A stretch of DNA of 64,000 nt from Antedon mediterranea (GCF_964355755.1 NC_092670.1:13639201-13703200), one strand, 5' to 3'; counted from the first letter of the stretch, positions 49,890 to 60,700 are shown. Numbers and translations are program-made. The notes: a model not told the origin generated them from the sequence alone.

Positions 49890-50100
49890 AATAATACCAC
49901 AGGAACAGGATAGGTCCGAAAAACTACATCATTCTACCAAGAAAAGAATTATAGACAGACACCAGTGAATACAATACCAATAAGACTTCCCCTAAACACG
50001 CCATTGATATGTTTTTCTGCATAATACATGTGTGTATTTTCTTTTTGTCTAGATTGCAAATAACAAACAAGTATGGCGGCAAAAGTACATACACAGACTA
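49890..50100 (+). repeat. Duplicated 3' segment, unit A copy
   Basis: Colinear with 56360-56570 and 62085-62300: a GGTCCGAAAAACTACATCATT-like block, then CACCAGTGAATACAATACCA, TTTTTCTGCATAATA, a pyrimidine tract ending in AG, and AACAAACAAGTATGGCGGCA. In units B and C the corresponding end codes a tail peptide; here the matching frame has an early stop. Confidence 0.6.
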
Positions 50101-50129
50101 TAAAAGTACAATTGGCTTTATATATTTCA

Positions 50130-50320
50130 ATGTTTGCGTAGAGGATTGCCGATTATTGTTAACGATAGCATCGAAAAACGATGAAATGTTAACGATTTAC
50201 AGGAAAATGTACTCGATATCGTTATCATTTCAACTTGATCGTTTTCAAGCGATCGAACGATCATCGATTAACTGTTAACGATCAACGACGATAGCGTCGA
50301 ATATCGTCGACAGGAAAACA
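50130..50320. repeat. CGAT/ATCG-rich patch
   Basis: About 190 bases with more than fifteen CGAT or ATCG words, including TTAACGAT in both orientations (GTTAACGATAGCATCG, ATCGATTAACTGTTAACGAT). May be a decayed foldback element; no clear borders. Confidence 0.5.
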
Positions 50321-50324
50321 GGCT

Positions 50325-50690
50325 TTAGCGTTGCGATATCGCTGGAGTTGAACTGGATTTAACTCTTGCGATTATCAAGGATAGCGACTTAACGTCAATT
50401 ATTACATCTTTTCCTGTAAATCTCCGAAGTTTTGTATTACCATCGTTAGTTAAAAAAGGTACCTTTTTCTGTAAATCGTTTGATTTCTTAATTAATTCTA
50501 TGTCTCCTGTGTCAAAAACGGAATTCAGTTTATTAATTAATTTATTGACTGTACAATTAAACCAGGGGTTTTGATTAGGGTACACTCTAACCTTCACAGT
50601 GGGTATACACAGATCCTCACAAAATCTTATATATGACACTATACAGTCTCTGTACAAATCTTATTGTCCTGCAATTAACATGGATCTCCA
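50325..50690 (-). pseudogene. LINE ORF2 fragment: endonuclease-RT linker
   Basis: The minus-strand frame reads YRDCIVSYIRFCEDLCIPT, then NQNPWFNCTVNKLINKLN, the linker between endonuclease and RT in many LINE ORF2 proteins (S-Y-I-x-F-C-E-D-x-C-x-P-T ... N-x-x-P-W-F). It stays open to 50325, but nothing after residue 60 resembles RT, so it is a short rearranged scrap. Confidence 0.6.
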
Positions 50691-50766
50691 GTCTGTAGAT
50701 TCCAAGCACCCTTGTAATCTTCCCGTGATTATAGAACGGATTACGTGACGTATGCTGTGTTTGCTA

Positions 50767-50947
50767 AAGCTTGGTTCCCACTAGAACGTAACGCAAGGAC
50801 GTAAACGCAACGCAAGCGTTTTAACCAATGACAAGCGAAGTTATAGACAGTTAGCAATCACAAGCGGATAAGCCATCGCTTGTGATTGGTCAATTCACTT
50901 GCGTTGCGTTACGTCCTTGCGTTGCGTCGCTAATGGGAACCACGCTT
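50767..50947. mobile_element. GTTCCCACTAG-family MITE, complete copy with TA flanks
   Basis: 181 bp, AAGCTTGGTTCCCACTAGAA to GTCGCTAATGGGAACCACGC TT, with TA at 50765-50766 and 50948-50949. It is the best-preserved copy in the window and matches 16627-16811 in inverted orientation, including CCAATGACAAGCG and CGCTTGTGATTGGTC. Confidence 0.9.
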
Positions 50948-51364
50948 TAGGTTAGGTATATACTTTTATCTTTTAATTATAGTCCTACTGAACAATTCAT
51001 TCCGACACATTTCTACTCCATTAGGATAAAGCGAAGATAATTAATCACTTATACGTTTAATTTACACGAAATTATTGTTGACAGTTAATTACACAATTAA
51101 CTTCCGAACACTCGAAAAATTGAATAACGTGACATCGTAATAAGTGTATAGGTTCCTAGAAATGCGTGCGACTTTAATATAACCTGCATGTTGTGAGGAA
51201 ATAACATAGCCATACCCTGTTGACCGAGGCGAAGAAGAAGCGGGGTGCTGGAGTTGTAATAGGTAGCATACATTGTATATCGTCATCATATCCCCTTTAT
51301 ACTAAAATGATACACATAAATTGACGCACGTAATCAAAAAGGAAAGGACTAATTACGGAACTGC

Positions 51365-51430
51365 TTGTTTGGCCAAATGATTTACGTTGCGTCGTACGTA
51401 TCTGCGTCTCGTCCTAGTGGGAAACTTCCA
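51365..51430. mobile_element. GTTCCCACTAG-family MITE, right-end fragment
   Basis: TTTACGTTGCGTCGTACGTA ... GTCCTAGTGGGAAAC matches only the right end of the family. Confidence 0.5.
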
Positions 51431-51852
51431 CTTACGATGTTAAAACTGTTAATACATATTGCATCTGATTGTCTGTATACTTTTTTTTTATACACGGTGT
51501 TTTGAGATTACTTATTGACAAATGCATATACACAGGCATCACAAGGTGATTGAATAGACACCTACTGTATAATCATAAAAATGTAATAAAAGACCAAATT
51601 GTGTTTCAATAAATTTGTTATAATACATATACATAATACATTGTTTTAATTGGTCAATTTTTAACGTTGACCCCTTATATCTCGATTCATATTAAAAATG
51701 AATATATAGGCTAGTTGAATTGCTTCCTAGATAAGAAAGGAATTATTTCCGCCAATAAGAACTTTAACACATAATACGATTGACACCATAAAAGTTGGTT
51801 CATGTTTTGTACTTTGTACTACTTGCATTCATTTTAATTACATAATGATTAG

Positions 51853-52194
51853 ATGTACACTATTTATCTCATGATATCACTGTACTCAAGCCAACTGGCC
51901 AACACTCATGTAGTATTTCACACCGATAACCTACCCAATGTCTATCATGTTAACAGCAAAACTAGTTCTAATTCTGATGTAATGCGCATAATCAGGCCGT
52001 TAGTGTTAGTATTACTTACACATAATATACATCTAACCGCCAGGCATATACCAGGTATTAAAAATATAAGTGATGCAATTTTCCGTTCACAGATAAAGCA
52101 AAAACTTCTCAAACAGTTCGGAATGCATCAAAACCCATTAACAATACCACCGCATCTGCTACCAGAGAACTTCGCTGCATTCAAGAAAATCTGA
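51853..52194 (+). pseudogene. DIRS-type RNase H domain, C-terminal part
   Basis: The first residues are not conserved; from about residue 18 it reads HVVFHTDNLPNVYHVNSKTS, then MRIIRPLVLVLLTHNIHLTA and RHIPGIKNISDAIFRSQ. This is the end of the RNase H fold of DIRS elements (TDN, K/N-S-T/S, RHIPG-x-N-x-xD-A-x-S/F-R). Catalytic Asp residues of the N-terminal strands lie upstream and are lost. The frame ends at 52194, overlapping the recombinase frame by 50 bases or more. Confidence 0.8.
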
Positions 52195-53057
52195 TAAGAG
52201 CTTCCGTCACGACTGGAACCAGAAAATCATACAACAGGGCGTGGTCAACCTTACTTATGTTTCTACAAAGCCACCACCTACCACATCAAATGCCTATCTC
52301 ACCACCCCACATCTCACTTTTCGTCTGCCACCTCTTTCGGACAGGTCTCAACCAAAATACCATAAAAACGTATCTAAGTGCCATTGCATTCATGCACAAA
52401 ATTACCAACAACCCAGACCCTACTACCATACCATTGTTAACTATTGTCACAAGAGGTGCTGGGAAGCTATACAACGTTGCCAGCCGCCGCCGACGCCTTT
52501 ACCCGGTTACCACTACTATAATGGCGAAGCTTCTCGCTCAACTCAAAGTTATTAAGAGCAACAAATACGAAAGGAACCTTTATAAAGCTTTGTTCTTCAC
52601 CTGTTATTACTACGCTTGTGCGAGAGCAAGTGAAATGGTACGGACCAATAATCCGGAACACGTCCTAAAACTGCGCGACATTACCATATCACACGCTAAT
52701 GTTACCTTACAATTTAAATCCTTCAAACACCACAAGGGCAAATCCCAACATTTCAGCATTAGCAAAAAAGGAAACAGCATATTATGCCCGGTACAGGCGT
52801 TACAGGATTACAATTCGATCAGGCCTACGACTCGGAGGCAATTTTTCATATTTCAAACCGGAGCTCCACTACTTAGGAAACATTTAAGTCATACGTTAAA
52901 AGAAGCCGCGTTACACGCCAACTTAGACCACACCCGGTACAACACTCACTCGTTCAGAATCGGAAGAGCCACGCAACTTAGGGACCTGGGCGCAGGTGAA
53001 CAAGAAATTAAAGCTACCGGAAGATGGAAAAGCGACGCATATAAACGATATATCTGA
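52143..53057 (+). CDS. Tyrosine recombinase of the DIRS-type element
   Basis: The first internal ATG is at 52257, but conserved coding starts earlier: the frame is open and homologous from about 52143 (TRELRCIQENLIRASV, then TGTRKSYNRAW, the usual N-terminal core-binding start). Numbering from 52257: core-binding region 1-75; catalytic Arg in CARASEMV (R123); HSFRIGRAT gives the H-x-x-R pair (H231, R234); GRW (W257) and the nucleophile Tyr in KRYI (Y265). All expected catalytic positions are present. The enzyme would integrate the circular cDNA of the element. It overlaps the RNase H frame in another phase, as is usual in DIRS elements. No stop or frameshift seen, so this ORF could still make protein. 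Confidence 0.85.
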   Translation, partial: NTTASATRELRCIQENLIRASVTTGTRKSYNRAWSTLLMFLQSHHLPHQMPISPPHISLFVCHLFRTGLNQNTIKTYLSAIAFMHKITNNPDPTTIPLLTIVTRGAGKLYNVASRRRRLYPVTTTIMAKLLAQLKVIKSNKYERNLYKALFFTCYYYACARASEMVRTNNPEHVLKLRDITISHANVTLQFKSFKHHKGKSQHFSISKKGNSILCPVQALQDYNSIRPTTRRQFFIFQTGAPLLRKHLSHTLKEAALHANLDHTRYNTHSFRIGRATQLRDLGAGEQEIKATGRWKSDAYKRYI

Positions 53058-53247
53058 CCCCACTGCATAACTCTTAGTAATGACTAATAAAAATGTACAT
53101 TTACATTATAACTCACTTACATCCATGCGTCTATTTATGTTTTTTTTTCCCTTTAGTATTGTTTATTGGCGATGTGTTAGTACAACTTTGCTCCCATTGC
53201 AGTGCACGGTAGTGGAGCCCTCGGATTAGCCTTGGGTGGAAGGTGCT

Positions 53248-53300
53248 GATGCTCAACATACTGCCATGAAGTATCTGCGTATACTTTCATGGGGAGCATC
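53248..53300 (+). repeat. Compound hairpin in the DIRS 3' region
   Basis: Outer arms GATGCTC (53248-53254) and GAGCATC (53294-53300). The inner stem is CCATGAAGTAT (53264-53274) against ATACTTTCATGG (53281-53292), with one bulge and a six-base loop CTGCGT. Confidence 0.8.
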
Positions 53301-53783
53301 GTTGTATTAATGGTGATTTTTGTACCTATCAGTCTCTTTGAAGACATTTCCATTTTGTCTCAGTTTCATGTGGGTAAGTTGTTGTTTCCTGCACTTTGGT
53401 GGGCTGCTCTTGGCGGTGCCTTGGCACCTGCCACGGGCTATTTTTCTCTGAGCATCCCTGTTGTGCTTACTTAGAATTGGAAAATTATTGCTATATAACT
53501 TATATTTGCTTATGACTTTTATGTGCAGTTTTACATGGGCGAATGTTAATTTACTAATAAACTATTTAAGCCAGAACTTATGTTGTATGCATCTTTATTT
53601 GGTATTCTATGAGTTTGTTAATTTCCGCTGTCTCTGAGTAGCAAAATAATGATTGATTATACACCCGATTCTTTAACCGTTACTATGTACTGAACTAGAG
53701 TTACTCCTCACTTATCATTTATATTTATGTCTGCTGTATTCCATTCTTGTTTTGTTATTTTGGAAATCGCGCATAGTGCAGTG

Positions 53784-55956
53784 ATGTTACCGTATACTTT
53801 TTTCGTCGTATTTGGAGTAATCAGTTGTATAACAGTAAGTATAATAATTACAACCATGGTTTAGTAACTTGGCATATCGGTTTCTTGAAAGTAAATCTTT
53901 GTAGAAAAAAAAATGAATCATAATGCTGTAATAGTATACAAATGGAAACGTTTGTAAGTCTATTCTCCATTATTGAACACTACCAAATTAGTTATTAGCC
54001 TATTATGAATAAGTATAATTTTTGTATCGGTACCTATTGTTAGGCCTCATTGAATTTTTAATCGGGGTAAATTATGATTCTAACTAATTGCTTAATATAC
54101 ATATTATCGGAGCACTTGAGAGGCATAGCAATTTCTTCAATAAAGATTGGTTTAGAAATACCCCAAACAATACGTACGTTAAACTGCATTTTGTTTCAGT
54201 GAAAATATACATAGCCTAGATACAAAAAACGGCTGAGAAAATGTAACAGGCATTAAACTATACCAATGTATACGCCTTTTATCACATTGAAATAATAATA
54301 ATCATGACATTAAAACTACAATTTTATTTTATTTTAATTTTATTTTATTCCATCGAAACCAACAGCGATGATTACCGCCACTAACAGGTTTGATACAAAC
54401 AAAGTAATGACTGTTTAAAGCACCTTGATTGGTCCTAACATTGATTAAGGGCTTCTTTCGTCCAGTGTCCACCTTGACCAGAGGAAAGGCATGGGCCAAT
54501 ACGTCTGAGGCAGATACTAGATGCAGGGGCTGCCATAAGAGTCAGCAGTGCTGATTTCAAATGCCTAACAGGACCCCAGCTCCATATACAGCACCCGATA
54601 TTCCCGGATGGTCTCCTATCAAAGCTCTAACCAGGCCCAACGTTGCTTAACTTCGGTGATCTGACGAGAACCGGTATTTCAACGTGGTAAAGCCGTATTA
54701 GCAAATGCAGGAGGAAATCGCCAGGGTAGCAACTAACATAGGATGCAAAATATCGAATGAGCAATAAGTGATATGGGTGTATAATTACAAAACTATTGTT
54801 ATTAGTATTACTTTGGTAATTATTGTTTTAATGAATGGCAACATTGTTGTTTTTTACAGGTTGCCATTCGTATACGACCTGTACTGACTCACGTAATCGG
54901 CTTTATACGTCAGTTATGCCTTGATAGATGCGTTTATACGAACACAGACGCGGGTTTCTGTTTTTCATTTATAATGTTGCGCATGTGGCGGTGACGTGCT
55001 CGTTCATTCCGATGTTCATACCCTTTCCGCCGAAGCTTTACATCTGCCTAATTATCTATGCTGTCTATGCATTACGGCAGCTCATATCCGTAAACTGTCT
55101 CATAGTTACTTAAATGAGGCACTACTTACAGATATCTATTAGTTATTGTGTACGTGTCTATTCTAACTATCTAATAAAAGTTTTAAATGTACTTGTGTAT
55201 TGTGTTAGTTCAAAAGGGAATCAGTTAGTAAATATTAATTATTATATAATTCTTATTATTATTATCATGTTTGTCAGGTGTTGTATTGTTGTTATGATTC
55301 ATGTTGCAACAACAATGACGATCAGAACTATGGGTGGTACTTTTGGTAAGCCAATGCCTTCAAAACCAAAAATATATCTAAATACCAATGCTTTTATAGA
55401 AGTTAAGTTTTGATTCGTTTTATAAACTACATTTTATTACTGTTGCTCAAAAGGTTTTTTATTTTTCTGTTATTGGCAATAACAAATTGAAAAAAAATAG
55501 GAAACAATAATTATAATAATCAATGTCATTTAGTAAAAAAAATCATTTTATAAATGGAATGGTGTAAGATGAATGCTGGACGGTTAATAATTAATGATGA
55601 TGATGTAATTGTGATGATAACGACAAAAATATATAATTATACTAATAAACTAATACTACTAATAATAATGTTACAAACGGGTTTTTTTGCAAGAGGTGCG
55701 TATGTTCGTTCAAGTCTGAACATGTGAGGAACATGTAAATTAGATTCAATTAATTTTTTGTCTTATTATTTTTTTTTTAAATGATAAGTAATTATTTATT
55801 TATTTGTTTTTTTTTTATTGTACCAATTACTTTTATAACATTTGTTGTAGGTTTTTACTTTGTTTAATATTAACATTAGGCCGTGCAATAGGCATAAGAA
55901 TCACTAGTATTAATTATTACAAATCAACGGCAAATTGTATTTGCTGTATGTGTTGA
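53784..55956 (+). pseudogene. Paralogue of the small Cys-rich membrane protein (unit B), possibly broken
   Basis: Four exon-like blocks match unit A: signal exon 53784-53834 (MLPYTFFVVFGVISC, then GTAAGT); 54860-54908 after TTTTTACAG (TTCTDSRNRLY, then GTCAGT); 55278-55345 after TTTGTCAG (VLYCCYDSCCNNN, then GTAAGC); 55851-55956 after TTGTTGTAG (W-FLLCLILTLG, tail with IRITSIN, stop). Each aligns with its unit A counterpart in position, border and sequence. With the obvious donors the phases clash at junctions 1 and 2. They fit only with alternative, weaker donors (GTATAA at 53839, GTTATG at 54913). Either splicing differs or small indels have broken the gene. One of the paired cysteines of unit A (before YCC) is missing. 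A 5S-like sequence lies in intron 1. Confidence 0.5.
54585..54700 (-). pseudogene. 5S rRNA-like sequence, diverged
   Basis: Read on the minus strand it follows animal 5S rRNA from TACGGC-like start to the GGGTGCTGTA end: GATCACCGAAGTTAAGCAAC (A-box region), GGGCCTGGTTAGAGCTTTGA, TAGGAGACCATCCGGGAATA (C-box) and CGGGTGCTGTAT. Length about 116 against 120 for 5S. Several changes fall in helices, including TTTGATAG for the usual TTGGATGG, so it is not a normal gene copy. The 140 bases 3' of it (54440-54583) are GC-richer than the surroundings, which would fit a 5S-derived SINE (SINE3 type) or a retro-copied 5S. Confidence 0.75.
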
Positions 55957-56359
55957 ATAATAAAGGTGATCCGGTAAGGTCTACTCGTAAGTACGTTGAA
56001 AAAGACGACAGTTAATTATTGTTTATGAGTTATGACGAAAACATTTGAAATGATGACAACGCATATGATTATGAACGCAAATAAGGAATGGTAATGAATG
56101 ACTATGATGATAAGAAGAACTGTTTGTAAACCAACAATGTGTACTGCTAAAAAAAACAATTGCTTTGTCTTAATTATGCCAAGCAAAATGAATTTCCATT
56201 TTTTAAATACAATTTTTTTAATCGAGAATCTTTAATGTTGTCAATATATATTTGTTTATATTTCCTTTTCACATACCACAGTCGTTTTAGGCCTACAGAT
56301 AGGTTACCATAATAACTGACGAAGATAAGACTGTACGAAAGTATACAAATTACAAATAC

Positions 56360-57300
56360 AACAGTAACGGGGAAGTCCCAAAAAATTCCATCATTTACAA
56401 ACACTGAACAAGAGTAAAAAAAGGACACACCAATGAATACAACATCAATTGAACACCTCCATCCATCAATAGGCCTAAATCAATACTAATTTTTCTGCAT
56501 AATATTTTTTTTTTTTTTAAAGTTTAGTATGACAGCACAAGGATTTGTTCTGCTTCCCCCATGGTAAACGCATCTTACCAATTTTACAAAAAAAAAAGAA
56601 ATTATTTTGGGTTATATCTTTATTCAGCTATTCCAAATAATGTTGTTTGATTTCGGGTTCTGATAGACAGCACATGCTTCTATATCAGATCAGAACCATT
56701 GTATTACTATGATTTTAAATTATAACTATATAACAAAAATATAAACTCAACCCATAGTTAATGTGAATTTCAGAAGGAAGGAATATATATAATCTTGATA
56801 CTCAGATCAATAGTTTATATTAAAATATCTTTATACGCAGAATGTTAGATTATTATTGACATAATTATTATGCTAATAAAAATTTCAAATAAAAAAAACA
56901 TCAAATTGTATAAATCATTATACAATTTCATGTGTTACGTTTGCGGCAGAAATTCAACCCAAAAAGTTGGCTGAAACATGTTAGCTTTTGCCTGTTGATA
57001 ATGTTGACCTATGTATAACCATGTAGAGAAATTGTATAATTGTGTGCATGGTAACACTTTATATAGGCCTAATGTATGCCTATAAAGATAATTATTATGT
57101 ATCTATCATTATAGTGTTTTATGAATCAACATTGTTTCAATAACATAAATGAATTGTTTATCCTATTAAAACATGTTAAAATGCTGTTTATATTAAACAC
57201 GCTGTGTACATAATTTATTGGGTTTTTTGTTTGATAGTTAGCAAAAAAATTACCTATAACATTGTATTAAATCGTGTAAATTAGCTCCCATATTTTTTCA
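56360..57300 (+). repeat. Duplicated 3' segment, unit B copy, with tail exon-like block at 56523-56567
   Basis: Matches 49890-50100 and 62085-62900. After the pyrimidine tract the frame reads SMTAQGFVLLPPW then stop, against SMTAQVSVLPPSHG in unit C. Further 3', TATTAAATCG and a palindromic ATTGTATAA...TTATACAAT pair (B: 56907-56930; C: 62868-62889) are shared. The tail peptide would be a short cytoplasmic end with a di-proline. Confidence 0.6.
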
Positions 57301-57320
57301 ACCCTTATCATAGAGAAAAG

Positions 57321-57358
57321 TCGACAACGGCAAGCAAAAAAAAATCCCCCGTTGTCGA
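57321..57358. repeat. 10-bp-stem hairpin
   Basis: TCGACAACGG (57321-57330) is exactly complementary to CCGTTGTCGA (57349-57358). GAGAAAAGTCGAC stands both at 57313 and 57357, so the hairpin is bordered by a 13-base direct repeat. Confidence 0.75.
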
Positions 57359-57821
57359 GAAAAGTCGACACTTAGACTTGCTTAGACATAGGTTTAGATA
57401 TACAGATATTTAAATACCTTCCAACCCTCTAACGTTTGGAAAATAAATCTATGAGGTCAAGGGATAAATTTGCTTTCGAAATATGGAAACCATTATTTGA
57501 AAATACTTCATAAATATCATTTGGACCGGAAACAGATGATTTTTAGTCGCGTGGAAGCGACTCTATAGTTCACTATGTCGGTCAGTTGGTCGGTCTGTCT
57601 GTCTGTCGGTCTGCCTGTCGGTCTTTCTGTCTGTCTGTCGGTCCGGTATCACTATGCGTTTTATCGCTTTCTGACATTATGTTGATATCAGTTCAATCTA
57701 GCTAGGTCAATTTTTCACAGTATATTCCTTATGGCCAGGAATCAATGTGGTTATGTTTTCACGGTGCGCAATAAAAAATTACGCGGTCTACGCACGATTT
57801 AACGAAATCACGTTTGTAATC

Positions 57822-58535
57822 ATATCTTGACAACCATGAATCACAATTAAATAAAATTTGGTACTCATAAATTTCAGGGCATAAATCATCATATGGCAAT
57901 ACAATTACGTGCGTAGCGCATGTAACGCATGCGTACGCGCGCTTAAAATTTTCAAAATTTATTTTCGATGAAATAAGAGTACATTTCAGGCAATTTTAAG
58001 CGTTTACAAAATTGCCATGAGTGCGCATATTTTTGCGCGTTAAATGTTATTGTGCACTCTTTTTGCCCGATTTCTGTTTTCTTGACTTACTTTTCAACTC
58101 GAAATTACGTTATACGAGCACGTCGAAAGTGACAGGCTACGCACGTGTAAATTAAAAAATATAAATGTTTTTAAACAAATATCTTCACAACCATGAATCA
58201 CAATTAAATAAAATTTGGTACTCATAAATTTCAGGGCATAAATCATCATATGGCAATACAATTACGTGCGTAGCGCATGTAACGCATGCGTACGCGCGCT
58301 TAAAATTTTCAAAATTTATTTTCGATGAAATAAGAGTACATTTCAGGCAATTTTAAGCGTTTACAAAATTGCCATGAGTGCGCATATTTTTGCGCGTTAA
58401 ATGTTATTGTGCACTCTTTTTGCCCGATTTCTGTTTTCTTGACTTACTTTTCAACTCGAAATTACGTTATACGAGCACGTCGAAAGTGACAGGCTACGCA
58501 CGTGTAAATTAAAAAATATAAATGTTTTTAAACAT
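57822..58535. repeat. Two virtually identical 357-bp direct tandem units
   Basis: 57822-58178 and 58179-58535 match base for base as far as I can read, apart from TTGACAACC versus TTCACAACC at the start. Contains AATTACGTGCGTAGCGCATG and GCATGCGTACGCGCGC. Confidence 0.9.
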
Positions 58536-58582
58536 TTCAACATTTTTAAACATGTTCAGTAATTTCGGTCAGTATAGTTCAC

Positions 58583-58665
58583 TATGTCGGTCGGCCGGTC
58601 TGTCTGTCTGTCGGTCTGTCTGTCGGTCTGTCTGTCGGTCTGTCTGTCGGTCTGTCTGTCGGTCC
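58583..58665. repeat. (GTCG GTCT GTCT)n microsatellite
   Basis: Pure GTCT/GTCG tetramers; a shorter partner stands at 57585-57645. The apparent Arg/Cys/Ser and Asp/Arg/Gln frames on the two strands are artefacts. Confidence 0.9.
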
Positions 58666-58699
58666 GGTATCACTATGCATTGTAGCACGCGACTTAATG

Positions 58700-60700
58700 G
58701 CTTTGGCCTTGTTTTTAATTGGTTGTAATTACGATCGCATAGTATGTACATAGAACCCGCTAATTGATGTGCGAGGAACTTTAAAGGGAAATTTGACTAC
58801 GCAATGTGAAGCTATGCCAAGGCATGTAGCGATAGAAATAAATCGTTCTTTAGGCCTATAGCCTTGAAGAATGGATTGACATAGGCCTAGGCCTAGACAA
58901 ACCGGACGGCAAGGTAAGACTAGTTTATAATTTCACATAAGAGCATGTCTTTTTTTGCTTAGATAAATGCACATATTTATTTTATAAATGAATCAAATAC
59001 TTATTATCAAATGTTTATATTTCGTGTTTTATTAGTGACTTTGACTATGACTATTTGGAATACAAATTTGCTGAGCCTACTAGGCCTAGCCAACAACTGT
59101 TAATCTTTTAATCTTTCAAAGATCGACTGATCTTTATAGAACTATTAAATATCTGCCAATCCATCTTGAATCGAATGAAGAAGATTATATCATTGAAAAA
59201 AAGGCGGGCGATTTTAGGTCGTAGACTAGTGAAAGAGACTAAATACACCATAAACGGTACATTGCAACTACGAGGAAATTTATTGGGTTTCGATCGCACA
59301 TATACGCATTAGATCAAAATCAAAAGCAAGTATTATACTTTTGTTTGTTATAAATTGACGTAAATTGACATATTTAATATTTCATTTGACATTTACGACA
59401 ATCTACTTGTATAATTCAAAATAAAGTTTAAAATTACACTTTCTAAACTGAATGTTACTATATGTTATAATCTATATATACATTATGGTAGATTCTGACA
59501 TAGGCGAGCACAATGGTAAAACTTCGGTACAAATCTCTGCCTTGGATACCTACCTAATCTATCTCAGATGTACCGTGAAATGTAAATTTGAAAACATTAG
59601 TTTTCACTATAACGATATTGTTCCATATTTCTATCTTAGGAAGATATTATAAAGGATTTTATAACAACATTTTTTAATTCATCAGTATATTTTCAATTCA
59701 ATTTCAATTGAACGCGGGTCGAAGTAATTTCCGGGTTCACGATAAGTTCACATGTTCACATTCGGATCGGACCGCGCGTGTGAGGATGAAGGTACGGTAG
59801 TTAAAAAATAAAAATTGTACTGCAAATTAATAAAGATCATATTAAATACACGCCATAAAGCATCGGAATATATTGTAGGGAATAGTATTATAAAATTACA
59901 TAGGGAGATCTGATGAAATCACGATAGCCGAGTTTTATTGAGTAAGCTGGCAGGTATAACTGTAGGCTCCCTGTGTCCCGTGCGTTAGGACCGGGATGTC
60001 TGCCTATGTTGCAAGACGTCTAAAACGTCTTCCTTCTTAGGCCGAAACGGCCCACTCTGTCGCGGAAGTTAGTTTCAAAAGATGTTTAAATTAAATAATG
60101 TATTAATTATTAGGATGACATTTATTTGAATAAACGCCTCCCAATAAAACATCACTTTGAATAATAATCCACACAATATTGTATTATATTTATAGTAACA
60201 CAATGATACTATTTGTAGTAGAATTCATCGCACTGTTATCTACAATTTACCAAGCATTTTTGTTATTCTTTTTTACCACTTTTCATATCTATTAGAGGAT
60301 TTTATTTGATTATAAATGTTACTTATGCTGTTATTATTAAAACGAAAACATATCTCTTGAATAAGCACCTCCCTCAAATGAACTCCGCCTCCTCACCTCA
60401 GCCCTATAAAAGGGCCCTACCAAACAATACACACTATGCCTACTTTAAAATGTTATTAATCATCGAAGACACTGTGAAACAGAGTAGGTTTAGTTTTACG
60501 AATGTCAGGCATTTTCAATAATGGTAACCGACAGTAAACGTACAAGGAGAACGTCCTTTTTACCCGAGTCATTCCGAGAACCATCGTCTACACTTCCTAG
60601 TTAATAGTAATATTAGTATACGCGAAAGCTATACGATTTATTTCTGGATATTTTACTTCAATTACATTTTTGCTTATTTTATTTGTATCTCTATTTTGCC
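58700..60700. other. Unit B 3' flank and intergenic
   Basis: 59280-59430 (GGGTTTCGATCGCACATATA, TTTAATATTTCATTTGACAT, TTACGACAATCTACT) matches 63090-63250 of unit C. AGCCCTATAAAAGGGCCC at 60400-60417 is a textbook TATA box, but no exon with supporting signals follows. No other feature recognised. Confidence 0.4.

Larger units (their letters stand above)
51853..53480 (+). mobile_element. DIRS/Ngaro-type retrotransposon, 3' part
   Basis: RNase H followed by a tyrosine recombinase is diagnostic of DIRS-order elements, which integrate by site-specific recombination rather than with an integrase. RT is missing, so the copy is 5'-truncated near 51853. Downstream noncoding sequence (53058-53480) is distinct in composition and contains a compound hairpin at 53248-53300 (outer GATGCTC/GAGCATC, inner CCATGAAGTAT / ATACTTTCATGG) and a GGTGCC-TT-GGCACC palindrome near 53414-53428, likely parts of the terminal split repeats used for circularisation. 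The right border near 53480 is a guess. Confidence 0.75.
57545..58694. mobile_element. AGTCGCGTG-bounded repeat element with exact internal duplication
   Basis: Starts with a small hairpin AGTCGC-GTGGAA-GCGACT and ends CACGCGACT, the inverse of AGTCGCGTG. Near each end stands GTTCACTATGTCGGTC followed by GTCGGTCTGTCTGTC repeats and GGTCCGGTATCACTATGC. Between them are two abutting 357-bp units. No coding region. A fragment of the same family is at 29086-29130. Class unknown; no target duplication identified. It sits between unit B homology blocks and is absent from the equivalent place in unit C. Confidence 0.65.

Noticed and set aside
53289-53474. 61-codon hydrophobic frame downstream of the recombinase
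   Set aside because: Lies in the structured noncoding end of the DIRS-type element and begins inside the hairpin.
55114-55413. 99-codon frame across the Cys-rich exon of unit B
   Set aside because: It reads the exon in a different frame from the conserved cysteine pattern and includes intron.
60400-60521. TATA box followed by a short frame
   Set aside because: AGCCCTATAAAAGGGCCC is a fine TATA match, but the following frames have no family support or donor site; left as context only.
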